A stretch of DNA of 64,000 nucleotides from an uncultured Eubacterium sp. (GTDB taxonomy: Bacteria > Bacillota > Clostridia > Lachnospirales > Lachnospiraceae): NCBI GenBank assembly GCA_910584245.1, contig CAJTZF010000009.1:40040-104039 (forward strand). The letters are read 5' to 3'. Under the pieces are notes generated by a model. That model was not told where the DNA came from, did no database searches, and saw nothing but the letters and a program-made list of their open reading frames with translations. Positions 33,390 through 42,450 of this stretch are shown here, one piece after another. Numbering within the stretch: position 1 is the stretch's first letter; every line of letters starts with the position of its first letter. The translations under genes and the position numbers were made by a program.

Positions 33390-36300
33390 TTATTGATACC
33401 GAACCTGGTATCCTCTTGAATTATTTCCAATTGTGATCTTCACGTTCGTAATTGTATCTCCCTCTTCCATATAGTCCACCTGCGCATCTTCAAGTTTCGG
33501 CTTAACTGTGAAATCACAGCTCTCTCCTGTTTCTGTCTTTAACTCCAGATAATAAAACTTTTCATAATTTTCGTCATAATCCCAGTCATAGTCCCAATAT
33601 AACACATGATCCGAAATAATATCCTCTGGAAGAAGCAAACTGGTGTCAAAAGCATACTCCACCCGGTATGTCTTGACAGACGAGCCGACGGATATCGTCA
33701 CGCCGTTAATAACACCTGACGCATCCTTCTCATAAGACACCTGCGCTTTATCACTGTAGGAAGGAACCAGGGTGAATGCACTGCTGTTGCCGTCTTTCGT
33801 GAAAACAGACAGGATATCTACACGATTTCCATCATAGTCATAATCATAATCAGTATCCCAGCCACCTATGCCGTCCCCGGTGACATCACCAATACCAAAG
33901 AACCTCGTCGGAACCTTGTACCTGACCTCATAAGTCCTGATCTGGTCGCCAACGGAGAAGGTAACAAACCGTATAACATCTCCCTCTTTTTCATATTCCA
34001 CGCGGACATTTTCATTTTTCGGCGTCACTACAAAATTACAGCCTTCACTGAACTCTGTCCATATATCGAGGTAATAAACGATTCCCTCATCAGCATATTC
34101 CCAATCTGTATCCCAGTCATCGACAGCTTCCGTCTCAATAGCAGCCGGCTGCAGCATATTACTGTCAAAGACATATTTAACCTGGTATTTTCTCGTTTGT
34201 GTTCCAACTGACATTACCACGCCTGTAATTGTGCCGGCCGTATCCTTTTCATAAGAAACCTGCGCCTTATCACTATACTCTGGAACCAGAGTAAAATCAC
34301 CGGCCTTTCCGTCATAAGTATAAATATATAAGAAGTCAACACGGTTGTCATCTTCATCATAGTCATAATCCGTTTCCCAACGGCTTACATTTTCCCCATT
34401 GATTTCATCAATATTGTAATACCAGGAAGGAATCTGGTAGGAAACACCATAACTTATCACATAACCATCCCCGGAAGTCACCTCAATGGCGGAGACAATA
34501 CCACTATTGTCTTTGATAAGCTTGTAGGAAGCTCCTTCTGGCAACTCTACTTCCTCAATCACCGCCTGGGCCGGTTCTAATGTAGAAATCGTCACGTGAG
34601 AATCCAAATTATCAATATCACATGAACTGTCAACACCCTCTGCAAAACGGATATTCTTAATATACAGGCCTTCCTTCAATCCATCAATCAATTCTGACGC
34701 TTCGCTTACCTTTCCCTGAATTTCCTGTAAAGTATAACCGGAAGCATCTGCACTCAGGAACGCGGTATAGGCGTCGTATTTTTGCTTCAAAGCTGCTTTT
34801 GCCGCATTATCCTTCAAGCGGTCAATCCATGTCTTCAATGAATCCACGTAATCTTTAAGAGCTATCATCGCCCGGTCTTTTGGATCCGTCCCGACCTCTT
34901 CTGGATCTGACTCATAATACATCTCATCGTGCTGTGTCAACGTACCTGTATTACTGTCATACGAACATACATGCCATACCGTCCCCGCGTTGTTCGGCAC
35001 GTAGTACGTTACGAGAAGCGTAGTTCCCTGATAAACCTCCACCTTTGCCCCTGACGTGGCAAGCGCCGTAGAGTTATAGGAACCCCTATTCGTATAATCA
35101 TGAATATAAAACTCGTATTTACCCGGAACCGGCTCATAAATCGTAGATGTCTCCGGCCCCTCATAATCAATGTCGTCGTGATCCAGATCGGCGTAATGTA
35201 TACCACCCTCCACATACTCCTTCTCACTGAAGTATGTATGGAAACGTCCCACTCCTTTCTTTTTTGGTCCAAGCAAATGAGAATCCAGATCGCTTGGCGC
35301 GCCGGAAGTTTCATCTCCCCAAGTCAATATAAATCTCACCTGCGAAAACGATACACTTTCCGTCAACGCTGTACTTACCGTATCCGTTTTTCCGGAGCGG
35401 ACAACCGCATTCATCGATGTAGTAATATATTTGCCGCTATTCTGGCCATTTCGTAAGTCAACAAACTCGACCGTATAATAACCGGGCTCCACATCGCCAA
35501 ACGTATAAGATCCCTGCGCATCCGAAGTCGTTTTTGTCAAAACGGTGCCGACCGTATTTCCCTTTCCTTTCCGAAGCCGCGCCGTCAGCCCTTCAATCGG
35601 TTTTCCGTCTACTGAATTGGAGAGAATTCCCGTAATCGTCCCCGGTTCATTCGCATCGGTCTGCGGGAAAAGTTTCAATGTCTCATTGCGGAATGTATTT
35701 CCGTAGCGGCTGGTAATTACCAAATACTGAACTGCCGTCACCATACCGTCTTCTTTTACCGCCATAATATAATTACCCGTGTAGATGGAGTCAAATTTAT
35801 AATCTCCATTTTCATCGGTGACAGAAGTTTTCAAATAACTATTTTGTTCTATATTCGCCTCATCGAACGCATTCGTATAAGGAACGATATAAACCGTCGC
35901 CCCTTTTACTTTAGCATCGGTGTCATAGTCGACGATAGAACCTTCCAGTGAAACAATTTGCTGCTCACCGCTGACCTCATCGCGGTACTCGGCGTAAATT
36001 GTCTGTACATCCCCGGAATCCTCAATATTTACTTTAATCGACCCCACGCCATATACCTTCGGCAAAAGTCCGCTGTTATCTACATAAAACTCAGAATCCT
36101 CTGCCCCCGGATAGACTACAAAAGTTACCTTTGCAGACGCCTGTACCTCCAAAAGATGAGAGGATTTAATCTCCGACTCCTCATCGACCTTAACCTTAAT
36201 CGGAGCTTCCGCCGAACCGCTAATATCCACCACACTGTCTTTGGCGCTGACATGGATTCCCGATACCTCTCCATTTACTACTACAAATATCTCAGAAGCA

Positions 36301-37106
36301 TCTTTCAATACATTTAACACCGCCTTGGCACGGTCTGTAATAATAATCCGCCCAATCGGACAATTTGCATTGATCTCATTGCCCTCCGCATACTCCTTAT
36401 ATGTATCAGATGCAATTTCATTAATTGTGATTTTTTTGAAAACAGCGTGATTGCTTATATCCGCTTTCGGAGCTTCTATGATAAGTTCACATTTACTAAA
36501 ATCACCTTCTGGAAGCTCGATACTCTCCGCCTGGTCTGTCGCAATCTTCACCACCTTGATTTTAGGATCCGATACAGCACAATCAAGAGCGGCATCTACA
36601 TCCCCTTGCTTCGAAATAGTAACCGTATCCCGCGCCGGTACCGCCGTGGGTGTCGGCGTCGCTACAGGCACACTGGATGCCGGGACAACCGGAGGCTGCG
36701 TGATAACAGGAGCCGGAGCTACATTTGGGCCATTCGTATTAACCGAAGGCTTCGCCTTAACTGTTATTTTACATACTTTTTTTACTTTAGTTCCCTTTAC
36801 AGCCGCTGTAATTTTAGCTGTACCCTTTTTTACCGCCTTCACTTTTCCCTTTGCAGAGACAGTGGCAACTTTTTTATTGCTGCTGCTCCATCGGATTTTC
36901 CCTTTCGCCTTTTTAGGCTTTATCTTAGCCTTTAACGTCAACGTCTTTCCAACGGTAAGTGTCTTTTTCGCATAATTCAATGACAGTGACTTCACCTTCA
37001 CTGCCTTTTTTTTCGCGGCAAAAACCTCTGGTCCGCCAGCAGCTCCAAAACCCAAAGCAAGTGATAACGCGATGAGAATTGGTAAACCCTTCCTCATTTT
37101 TTTCAT
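33390..37106 (-). CDS. large secreted Big2 multi-domain surface protein
   Basis: A 1238-residue secreted protein. Signal peptide (LPILIALSLALGFGAAGG) and a Lys-rich Big2 domain (about 35-118; IRWSSSNKKVATVS) are followed by a Pro/Thr linker (PTPTAVP) and beta-rich segments. Two carboxypeptidase-regulatory-like units come next (GSIVDYDTDAKVKGATVYI and GTITGILSNSVDGKPIEG), then a domain with TWGDETSGAPSDLDSHL (about 590-720) and a helical spacer (about 790-850). The end is four repeats of about 87 residues (891-1238). No LPXTG-type anchor. AGGAG precedes the ATG. Probably a wall-associated adhesin or structural protein; function unknown. Confidence 0.85.
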   Translation of the reverse strand: MKKMRKGLPILIALSLALGFGAAGGPEVFAAKKKAVKVKSLSLNYAKKTLTVGKTLTLKAKIKPKKAKGKIRWSSSNKKVATVSAKGKVKAVKKGTAKITAAVKGTKVKKVCKITVKAKPSVNTNGPNVAPAPVITQPPVVPASSVPVATPTPTAVPARDTVTISKQGDVDAALDCAVSDPKIKVVKIATDQAESIELPEGDFSKCELIIEAPKADISNHAVFKKITINEIASDTYKEYAEGNEINANCPIGRIIITDRAKAVLNVLKDASEIFVVVNGEVSGIHVSAKDSVVDISGSAEAPIKVKVDEESEIKSSHLLEVQASAKVTFVVYPGAEDSEFYVDNSGLLPKVYGVGSIKVNIEDSGDVQTIYAEYRDEVSGEQQIVSLEGSIVDYDTDAKVKGATVYIVPYTNAFDEANIEQNSYLKTSVTDENGDYKFDSIYTGNYIMAVKEDGMVTAVQYLVITSRYGNTFRNETLKLFPQTDANEPGTITGILSNSVDGKPIEGLTARLRKGKGNTVGTVLTKTTSDAQGSYTFGDVEPGYYTVEFVDLRNGQNSGKYITTSMNAVVRSGKTDTVSTALTESVSFSQVRFILTWGDETSGAPSDLDSHLLGPKKKGVGRFHTYFSEKEYVEGGIHYADLDHDDIDYEGPETSTIYEPVPGKYEFYIHDYTNRGSYNSTALATSGAKVEVYQGTTLLVTYYVPNNAGTVWHVCSYDSNTGTLTQHDEMYYESDPEEVGTDPKDRAMIALKDYVDSLKTWIDRLKDNAAKAALKQKYDAYTAFLSADASGYTLQEIQGKVSEASELIDGLKEGLYIKNIRFAEGVDSSCDIDNLDSHVTISTLEPAQAVIEEVELPEGASYKLIKDNSGIVSAIEVTSGDGYVISYGVSYQIPSWYYNIDEINGENVSRWETDYDYDEDDNRVDFLYIYTYDGKAGDFTLVPEYSDKAQVSYEKDTAGTITGVVMSVGTQTRKYQVKYVFDSNMLQPAAIETEAVDDWDTDWEYADEGIVYYLDIWTEFSEGCNFVVTPKNENVRVEYEKEGDVIRFVTFSVGDQIRTYEVRYKVPTRFFGIGDVTGDGIGGWDTDYDYDYDGNRVDILSVFTKDGNSSAFTLVPSYSDKAQVSYEKDASGVINGVTISVGSSVKTYRVEYAFDTSLLLPEDIISDHVLYWDYDWDYDENYEKFYYLELKTETGESCDFTVKPKLEDAQVDYMEEGDTITNVKITIGNNSRGYQVRYQ
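33393..34436 (-). repeat. alternating A-B-A-B protein repeat region
   Basis: Residues 891-978 and 1065-1151 (type A) share W(D/E)TDYDYD, NRVD, FTLVP and YSDKAQVSYEKD. Residues 979-1064 and 1152-1238 (type B) share WD(T/Y)DW(E/D)Y, YYL(D/E), (N/D)F(V/T)V and KP/PK. Each unit ends in a YxVxY strand. The A units are closer to each other than to B, which suggests duplication of an A-B pair. Confidence 0.85.
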
Positions 37107-37232
37107 CTTACAACTAACTCCTTTCTTGAATCATCCTTCAAAAAAACAATATACTTCCATTCCTCATAACAAAACACATTTTACCATATTTTTTCATTTT
37201 TTACAAGACGAAAATCTGGAACTTTTGCGGTA

Positions 37233-37261
37233 TGGAAATTAATGCCAACTTGTAGTATAAT
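37233..37261 (+). promoter_or_regulatory. promoter of the pore-forming-protein-like gene
   Basis: TGGAAA (37233-37238, 4 of 6), 17 nt, TATAAT (37256-37261). Confidence 0.6.
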
Positions 37262-37270
37262 AAGACCAAC

Positions 37271-37286
37271 TAGTCCAGATGGACTA
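37271..37286. promoter_or_regulatory. palindromic operator candidate
   Basis: TAGTCCA-GA-TGGACTA is a perfect 7-bp inverted repeat just downstream of the expected transcription start, where a repressor could block the gene at 37320. No regulator gene is adjacent. Confidence 0.6.
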
Positions 37287-37319
37287 ACTATAATATTTAT
37301 AAAGAAAGGATGATGCACA

Positions 37320-38726
37320 ATGTCTCCGATTCCCATTAAGAGAATCCCGATCGAGCTAGAAAAAGACTTTCCATCAAAAGTAACTCCGGAGGAGCTGAAA
37401 AAAGAACTGAATGCCATCGGTTTAACATGCGGCGAAACAAAAGTTGAAAATCTAAAGAGGTACATTGACGAAACGGTAAACCGATTTCCTCATGGACAAG
37501 TGCAAGGGTTTGGTATTTTCGATTATGCTTCACCCTCTCTGGATAACCGACTCGACAAAGATTACAGTTTAAACTCTATATCCGAAGTCATTGACAATTT
37601 GGATAATATTCACAGCAACTGGAAACCAAGCGACAAGACACCATATAGAAGTGAGCTGGCGACTGTAGGCTTCCCGGAACACTTTGATTATCTTCTCAAT
37701 CACTATATAGGGTTCGCGGGCACAAAATCGAGCGAGCACTATAAGAAAAAGGATACGACAGTAGATGCCATCAAATCCCTATTTACAGAAATCGCCATTA
37801 ATATTTCTTCTACGCTGGTGACCGATCTTGACCGAAGCCAGTTAGAAGCTCTGTTCAATAAGATCATCGCCCCCGTCGATCCCGGCGCGCAAGATTATGA
37901 CAGTGGCGTAGTACAAAGAAACGTATTTTTAGTTGAGGATTACAACGATAATTTTTGTGCTGCAATCGGAGTCTTAAATGTCGAATACCATCTAACTATC
38001 AAAAATTATAAAGAGAAAAAGACAGCTCACAAAGATTATGATCTGGATGTGACTATTCGAACCTCACTGTATACGGAAATAACCGATTTAATTTCCGAGG
38101 ATTTATACATAAAAACACATTTCAAAAGAAATCTTTTCCTTAGCCGCTATATACCATGCACACCTGAAGTTAAGATTTACGATGAACTTCCAACCGCCTG
38201 CTCAGATACTTTTGTTCATTCCCTGCCTTTAGAACAGACACAAAATGAAATCATATCCGTCATGGTTTTGTACGCTCCAAATCTTGAGAATATTGGATGC
38301 ATCGACAATACAGACTCGGATGGCTCCGCCCAATACTCAAAAACGATTACGAGTGGATTTACATTCACCTTTGGGCAAAAGCTCGCAGCCGGCTTAACGT
38401 ATAGTGCGGGCACCTTATTTCAAAAGGCCGAATTTAATGTGAATATGGAAATCTCATTTACCGAGCAGTGGAATAACAGCCAGTCAGAAACCATTAGTTT
38501 TTCTGTCCCCCATCACTCAAAGGCATATCTCTACCAAGGGTATTTACAATGCGCCGTTCTGCAATATAATGTAACAACCTTCACTTATTCTTACAAGGAA
38601 ACAGGGACATTTTTAACTAATATTATGAAAACAACGCCAAAACCAATTGATCTTGAACCGGCGCTCATGATCAGCCAGAAAACGGAGCTTAATCCGTCAG
38701 AACTTCCCCTGTGGGAACAGGTTTAA
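37320..38726 (+). CDS. probable aerolysin/ETX-MTX2-like beta-pore-forming protein
   Basis: A 468-residue protein. The C-terminal part (about 335-440) shows the long Ser/Thr-rich alternating strands of aerolysin-type toxins: KTITSGFTFTFGQKLAAGLT, then NVNMEISFTEQWNNSQSETI and FSVPHHSKAYLYQGYL. This matches the family pattern of a T/S-rich strand, 'ETISFSVP' and a Tyr-rich strand. The N-terminal 330 residues are mixed and not recognised. There is no signal peptide, so export would need lysis or another route. The gene has its own promoter, palindromic operator and terminator. Family call is by pattern; targets unknown. Confidence 0.5.
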   Translation: MSPIPIKRIPIELEKDFPSKVTPEELKKELNAIGLTCGETKVENLKRYIDETVNRFPHGQVQGFGIFDYASPSLDNRLDKDYSLNSISEVIDNLDNIHSNWKPSDKTPYRSELATVGFPEHFDYLLNHYIGFAGTKSSEHYKKKDTTVDAIKSLFTEIAINISSTLVTDLDRSQLEALFNKIIAPVDPGAQDYDSGVVQRNVFLVEDYNDNFCAAIGVLNVEYHLTIKNYKEKKTAHKDYDLDVTIRTSLYTEITDLISEDLYIKTHFKRNLFLSRYIPCTPEVKIYDELPTACSDTFVHSLPLEQTQNEIISVMVLYAPNLENIGCIDNTDSDGSAQYSKTITSGFTFTFGQKLAAGLTYSAGTLFQKAEFNVNMEISFTEQWNNSQSETISFSVPHHSKAYLYQGYLQCAVLQYNVTTFTYSYKETGTFLTNIMKTTPKPIDLEPALMISQKTELNPSELPLWEQV

Positions 38727-38782
38727 CTTAACGGACGGCCAAAGACGGCCAGCCACAAAACGTAAAATGTATTAGAAAGGGG

Positions 38783-38827
38783 CTGTTATACTAGCTGATT
38801 TTGAATCAGCTAGTATCAGCTCTTTTT
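38783..38827 (+). terminator. terminator after the pore-forming-like gene
   Basis: ATACTAGCTGATT (38788-38800) pairs with AATCAGCTAGTAT (38804-38816), extended by GCTG/CAGC, followed by a T run. Confidence 0.9.
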
Positions 38828-38862
38828 TGTATAGAAAAGGGACCTTCCATACTAATTAAGCA

Positions 38863-39273
38863 TCAATCCCATTCCCAAATATATTGTCTATAAGCCCATC
38901 CCCATGTACCAGTTTTCATTCTTTTTACATAATACCATGATCCTTTACCACTAGATTTGGTGTAATTTATCAATACTGGCTCTCCTCTATACATTAACTC
39001 AAGTATTGTCGCTGATTTCGAAGGGCTTTTCCGTAACCTAATGCCGTCTCCTGCTACAGATGCGTTGCCATCCGAATAATTAGAAGCTGCCATAACCATT
39101 GGACCTGCCCCGGCATTGGAAGGCATTATTACTCCAACTCCTATTTCATCTCTCTCAACAACACTCTGATCCGCTCCTTTCTCTGCTGCTTCTGCCTGCT
39201 GCGGCACGGAAAACAAAATACAACCTGCCACCAATACAAGCATTCCCAACATGATTCCTCTTAACTTCTTCAT
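38863..39273 (-). CDS. SH3-domain secreted protein or lipoprotein
   Basis: A 136-residue exported protein: signal sequence MKKLRGIMLGMLVLVAGCIL with a possible lipobox (LVAGC, Cys18), then a disordered stretch and a C-terminal bacterial SH3 domain (GIRLRKSPSKSATILELMY ... WYYVKRMKTGTWGWAYRQY). Such SH3 domains usually bind peptidoglycan. An AEA-A site at about residue 29 could instead be cut by signal peptidase I. AAAGGAGG precedes the ATG. It is 79 nt downstream of the anti-sigma gene on the same strand and may belong to that regulon. Confidence 0.8.
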   Translation of the reverse strand: MKKLRGIMLGMLVLVAGCILFSVPQQAEAAEKGADQSVVERDEIGVGVIMPSNAGAGPMVMAASNYSDGNASVAGDGIRLRKSPSKSATILELMYRGEPVLINYTKSSGKGSWYYVKRMKTGTWGWAYRQYIWEWD

Positions 39274-39352
39274 TACTAATTCCTCCTTTAGATTTTATTT
39301 TATAATAGCACAACATGGCATATGGAAAATTCACATATGCCACGTCATGTAA

Positions 39353-40495
39353 TTATTTAATTTGTTGATAGGTATATCCACCTTCGCCTGCTTTCTTTCC
39401 CTTTTCCCTTATTTCCTGTATCATTGCCGCATTATCTATCGTATATATATCATATAAATCATCATACGCTGTACTATAAACAGCAACACATCCACTGCCG
39501 TCTGGCATTTGATAATAATAACTAATGGTTCCATATACAAGTTGTTCCTTATCATCAACCAGACTGTAACTACTCTGCTCCTTTATTTCCTTACCAGTAA
39601 ATGCTTTTACACTCTCTTTCATCTTTTTAGATATCGTCTTCGTTTTCAAGCGCTTAATCTTTACACCAGATTCATGTGCTGACAAATTGTCTTTTTTACA
39701 TACCACCCGTTCTACGACATTTTCTTCTGAGTAATATACTGAAAATCGGACATCTCCCTCTTTTACGACAACTTCATAGCACGCATCTTCTATGTTTGTT
39801 GACACAATTTCCAAATTATTTTCAGTAAGATTGTAAAGTTTTGCAACAACTAAAACCGATTGTTTCTCCAATTCGGCATTTGGCTGACTAACACCGTTGC
39901 CAGATGGATCCCCCTCCCTATTTTTCCGCCGCACACTGTAATCTCTTTTTTCCTGTAAATCAATAATTTGTAACATCTCTTCTTCCGTCAAAGTTCTTTC
40001 TGGTAAATAAAATTTACTTTCTTCTGTAACAAAATACAACTCTTGCTCTATGATATTCTCATTATTTTTAACCTGTTTAATCTCTTTTTGAGGAAATTTA
40101 CCTTCTTTTTCATATTGTTTTCTCAAACTGATTATTTTTTCTTCTTCGCTATCGGTCAATTTCCTGGAATAAGCATCTGCCTCCACATTGCTCTTTTGAA
40201 CATCATTGTTATAGTTCTCTTTTACTTTTTCAGGCATTGTGGCCATCCTATCCTGAAACATATTTACAGCAGCATAGGAAGAAATAGAAACTACCGATAA
40301 CATCAAAACTAAGATCGCAACACTTGCCACTTTATTAGCCAACAGCCACGAAACACGCTTTGAACTATTCCTAACTTCGCAATCTTCAATCTCTTTTATT
40401 GTTTTATTCAATTTTCTTTCAAAACTTTCTGGTATATTATACTTACTACTAATCAACTTATCCTTTAACAATTCATCAATAGACTTATTCATCAT
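39353..40495 (-). CDS. probable membrane anti-sigma factor
   Basis: A 380-residue single-pass membrane protein. The N-terminal 60 residues are cytoplasmic (MMNKSIDELLKDKLISSKYN), one helix follows (VASVAILVLMLSVVSISSYA, about 52-72), and the long charged C-terminal part should be extracellular. Position directly after an ECF sigma gene (TAATG overlap) and this topology indicate an anti-sigma factor. It has no zinc HxxxCxxC motif. GGAGG lies upstream; the second ATG (40492) is an equally good start. The signal sensed is unknown. Confidence 0.7.
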   Translation of the reverse strand: MMNKSIDELLKDKLISSKYNIPESFERKLNKTIKEIEDCEVRNSSKRVSWLLANKVASVAILVLMLSVVSISSYAAVNMFQDRMATMPEKVKENYNNDVQKSNVEADAYSRKLTDSEEEKIISLRKQYEKEGKFPQKEIKQVKNNENIIEQELYFVTEESKFYLPERTLTEEEMLQIIDLQEKRDYSVRRKNREGDPSGNGVSQPNAELEKQSVLVVAKLYNLTENNLEIVSTNIEDACYEVVVKEGDVRFSVYYSEENVVERVVCKKDNLSAHESGVKIKRLKTKTISKKMKESVKAFTGKEIKEQSSYSLVDDKEQLVYGTISYYYQMPDGSGCVAVYSTAYDDLYDIYTIDNAAMIQEIREKGKKAGEGGYTYQQIK

Positions 40496-40965
40496 TATTC
40501 CTCCAATTTCTTTTTTAATAATGTTCTTGCTTTTGATAGTCTCGATTTAACAGTACCAGATGGAATACGCATAACCTTTGAAATTTCACTAATGCTATAG
40601 CCCTGTGCATAGTATAAAATGACTACCGTACTTAATTCGTTTTTCAAAGATAACACAATCTCCCAAATATCTTCATTTTTGCTCTTATCCTCCTTATATT
40701 TTTCAACTACATCTTCCATATTGTCCACATAAACAATATTAGTATTTTTGCGAATATGCATCTTCGCCTGGTTCACCACAATCCGCATCATCCATGATTT
40801 GAATTTATCATCGTTTTTCAATGTATATAGTTTTTCATAAGCAACCAATAGTGCCTCTTGAACAATATCTTCTGCATCACCAGTATTTTTTAATATCGAA
40901 AGCGCAACCATATACATTTGATTTCTATTTGCTTTTATTTCTTCGATAAATTTATCTTTATTCAC
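40495..40965 (-). CDS. ECF-type RNA polymerase sigma factor
   Basis: A 156-residue extracytoplasmic-function sigma factor. It has a region 2 (MYMVALSILKNTGDAEDIVQEALLVA split across helices, with DDKFKSWMMRIVVN) and a region 4 helix-turn-helix (YSISEISKVMRIPSGTVKSRLSKA). A GTG start at 40965 is chosen because AGGGAG lies 9 nt upstream; the open frame extends 30 codons further without such a site. It is co-encoded with a membrane anti-sigma factor and probably responds to envelope stress. Its own promoter type is not clear. Confidence 0.88.
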   Translation of the reverse strand: MNKDKFIEEIKANRNQMYMVALSILKNTGDAEDIVQEALLVAYEKLYTLKNDDKFKSWMMRIVVNQAKMHIRKNTNIVYVDNMEDVVEKYKEDKSKNEDIWEIVLSLKNELSTVVILYYAQGYSISEISKVMRIPSGTVKSRLSKARTLLKKKLEE

Positions 40966-41137
40966 TACTTGTTTCTCCCTTGCGTCATAAGCTTGAGCTC
41001 TAAATCTTATATAAATAAGATGCACAAAATCTGCTTTTGGTTCATTTTCAAACAAAACAATTTAATAAAAATTCAAATAGGGGATTACGGGACTCCGAAT
41101 TATGTATTCAAGATTTAGCGGAAATTAGTTTTTAACA

Positions 41138-41172
41138 CAAAAAAACTGCCACACTAATTTTTAGTGTGGCAG
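41138..41172 (-). terminator. terminator of tRNA-Leu
   Basis: CTGCCACACTAA (41146-41157) pairs with TTAGTGTGGCAG (41161-41172); on the minus strand a T run follows. Confidence 0.9.
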
Positions 41173-41190
41173 CCCTCTCTCCTCACCGAA

Positions 41191-41273
41191 TGCGGCTGAC
41201 AGGACTTGAACCTGCACGGGGGTTACCCAATAGAACCTAAATCTATCGTGTCTGCCAATTCCACCACAGCCGC
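41191..41273 (-). tRNA. tRNA-Leu (anticodon TAG)
   Basis: An 83-nt class II tRNA. The acceptor arms GCGGCTG and CAGCCGC pair, with discriminator A. D-arm GTGGAATTGGCAGAC and T-arm GGTTCAAGTCC are present. Anticodon loop TTTAGGT gives TAG, reading CUA. The variable arm is long (GGGTAACCCCCG region). The 3' CCA is not encoded. It has its own promoter and terminator. Confidence 0.95.
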
Positions 41274-41323
41274 CTGCGTGCCAGGACAAGATCTGACTCT
41301 GACCCAAGCGCTGACACCTTCTC

Positions 41324-41352
41324 ATACTACCATGATACGGTGAAATTGTCAA
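41324..41352 (-). promoter_or_regulatory. tRNA-Leu promoter
   Basis: On the minus strand TTGACA (41347-41352), 17 nt, TAGTAT (41324-41329). Confidence 0.8.
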
Positions 41353-41362
41353 TATTTTAATT

Positions 41363-42199
41363 TCATTCTAAAAATCTCTGTATGCCCTTCATCTTTTCTT
41401 TCGTCATACGGTATCCGTGCCAATAAGAGGCCTCCAGCTTCTGCACACTGCTCTCAAAACTGTTTAATAAATAATTGGGACGGATGATAATCGCCTTTCC
41501 TTCCTTCTCGAGCCGCTCACATTCCTTTACGGCCTGATTATAGCGGTCAGGCCTTGATAATATCGCGTCCCGCATCGCAGGATACTTTTTCGCCAGCACC
41601 CTTGCCCCGAGCCGGTCATATTTTCCCAGACGCTTGACAAATCCCTTTGGCTGGGTCAATATAATCAGCAGCCGGTCGCAGCCGTCCTCCAACGCCTTGC
41701 CAACCGGAATCGGGCCGGCAATCCCGCCATCGTAATACTTGGTGCCGCCGACATCAATCGCAGGAAAAAACAACGGCATAGCACACGTCGCCCTCAGCAT
41801 GGAATACTTCTCATCCATATATTTGGCGTCCATAAACTCAGCCTCCCCTGTGCCCGCGTTCGTTACCCCAACAATACATCTGCCCTCATAATTCAAAAAA
41901 GTTTCCATATCAAACGGTACGAGTTCATTTGGAATTTCCCCAAACACAAATTCCAACCCAAACAAACTCCCGCATTTCCTATAATTCCTCTTGCCGATAT
42001 ACCTTTTATCGTTTCTATACTTTTGTACAATCTCCAAATTCCTTCCCTTTTGCCGCGAAATATAGGAAACCCCGTCCGAAATCCCAGCAGACACCCCTAT
42101 ACAATAAGGCAGCATGATGTCTTCAGACAACAGGGCGTCCAAAACGCCGGAGCTGAAAATCGGGCGAAATGTCCCCCCCTCTAAAACCAATCCCTTCAT
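41363..42199 (-). CDS. patatin-like phospholipase
   Basis: A 278-residue patatin-family lipid acyl hydrolase (YjjU-like). MKGLVLEGGTFRPIFSSG holds the oxyanion Gly-rich loop, GVSAGIS holds the nucleophile Ser in GxSxG, and YYDGGIAGP holds the catalytic Asp in DGG. It should be cytoplasmic or membrane-associated, and the substrate is unknown. The ATG at 42199 follows GGAGGG; 20 upstream in-frame codons are rejected because they cover the promoter leader. Confidence 0.92.
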   Translation of the reverse strand: MKGLVLEGGTFRPIFSSGVLDALLSEDIMLPYCIGVSAGISDGVSYISRQKGRNLEIVQKYRNDKRYIGKRNYRKCGSLFGLEFVFGEIPNELVPFDMETFLNYEGRCIVGVTNAGTGEAEFMDAKYMDEKYSMLRATCAMPLFFPAIDVGGTKYYDGGIAGPIPVGKALEDGCDRLLIILTQPKGFVKRLGKYDRLGARVLAKKYPAMRDAILSRPDRYNQAVKECERLEKEGKAIIIRPNYLLNSFESSVQKLEASYWHGYRMTKEKMKGIQRFLE

Positions 42200-42249
42200 A
42201 ATCAAACGTTCCCTCCAATTGTGCTTAATTTCCTGGTAACAATAGCAAA

Positions 42250-42278
42250 ATCGTATCACAAAACAAATAACATGTCAA
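42250..42278 (-). promoter_or_regulatory. promoter of the patatin-like gene
   Basis: On the minus strand TTGACA (42273-42278), 17 nt, TACGAT (42250-42255). Confidence 0.7.
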
Positions 42279-42293
42279 TACAAAAACTCTGAT

Positions 42294-42314
42294 ATGTAGT
42301 TTTTAAAACTACAT
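42294..42314. promoter_or_regulatory. palindrome upstream of the patatin promoter
   Basis: ATGTAGTTTT-T-AAAACTACAT is a perfect 10-bp inverted repeat about 16 bp upstream of the -35 element, an activator-type position. Confidence 0.5.
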
Positions 42315-42392
42315 AGTGCTGTATCTGGCATTCCCCCGCTGATGCCGGATATGCACACATTACCTTTTGTACAACAATAAATAAATGGAAAA

Positions 42393-42435
42393 GAAAGACG
42401 AACATCCTGCTGACACGCAATCCGTTCGTCTTTCA
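42393..42435 (-). terminator. terminator of the 42451-43074 gene
   Basis: AAAGACGAAC and GTTCGTCTTT are inverted repeats with a T-rich end on the minus strand. Confidence 0.7.
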
Positions 42436-42450
42436 TCCAAAATCATTCCC

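Noticed and set aside
35958..36975. Plus-strand frames antisense to the 1238-residue Big2 protein
   Set aside because: Low-complexity shadows of the Lys/Val/Thr-rich coding strand; no start signals.
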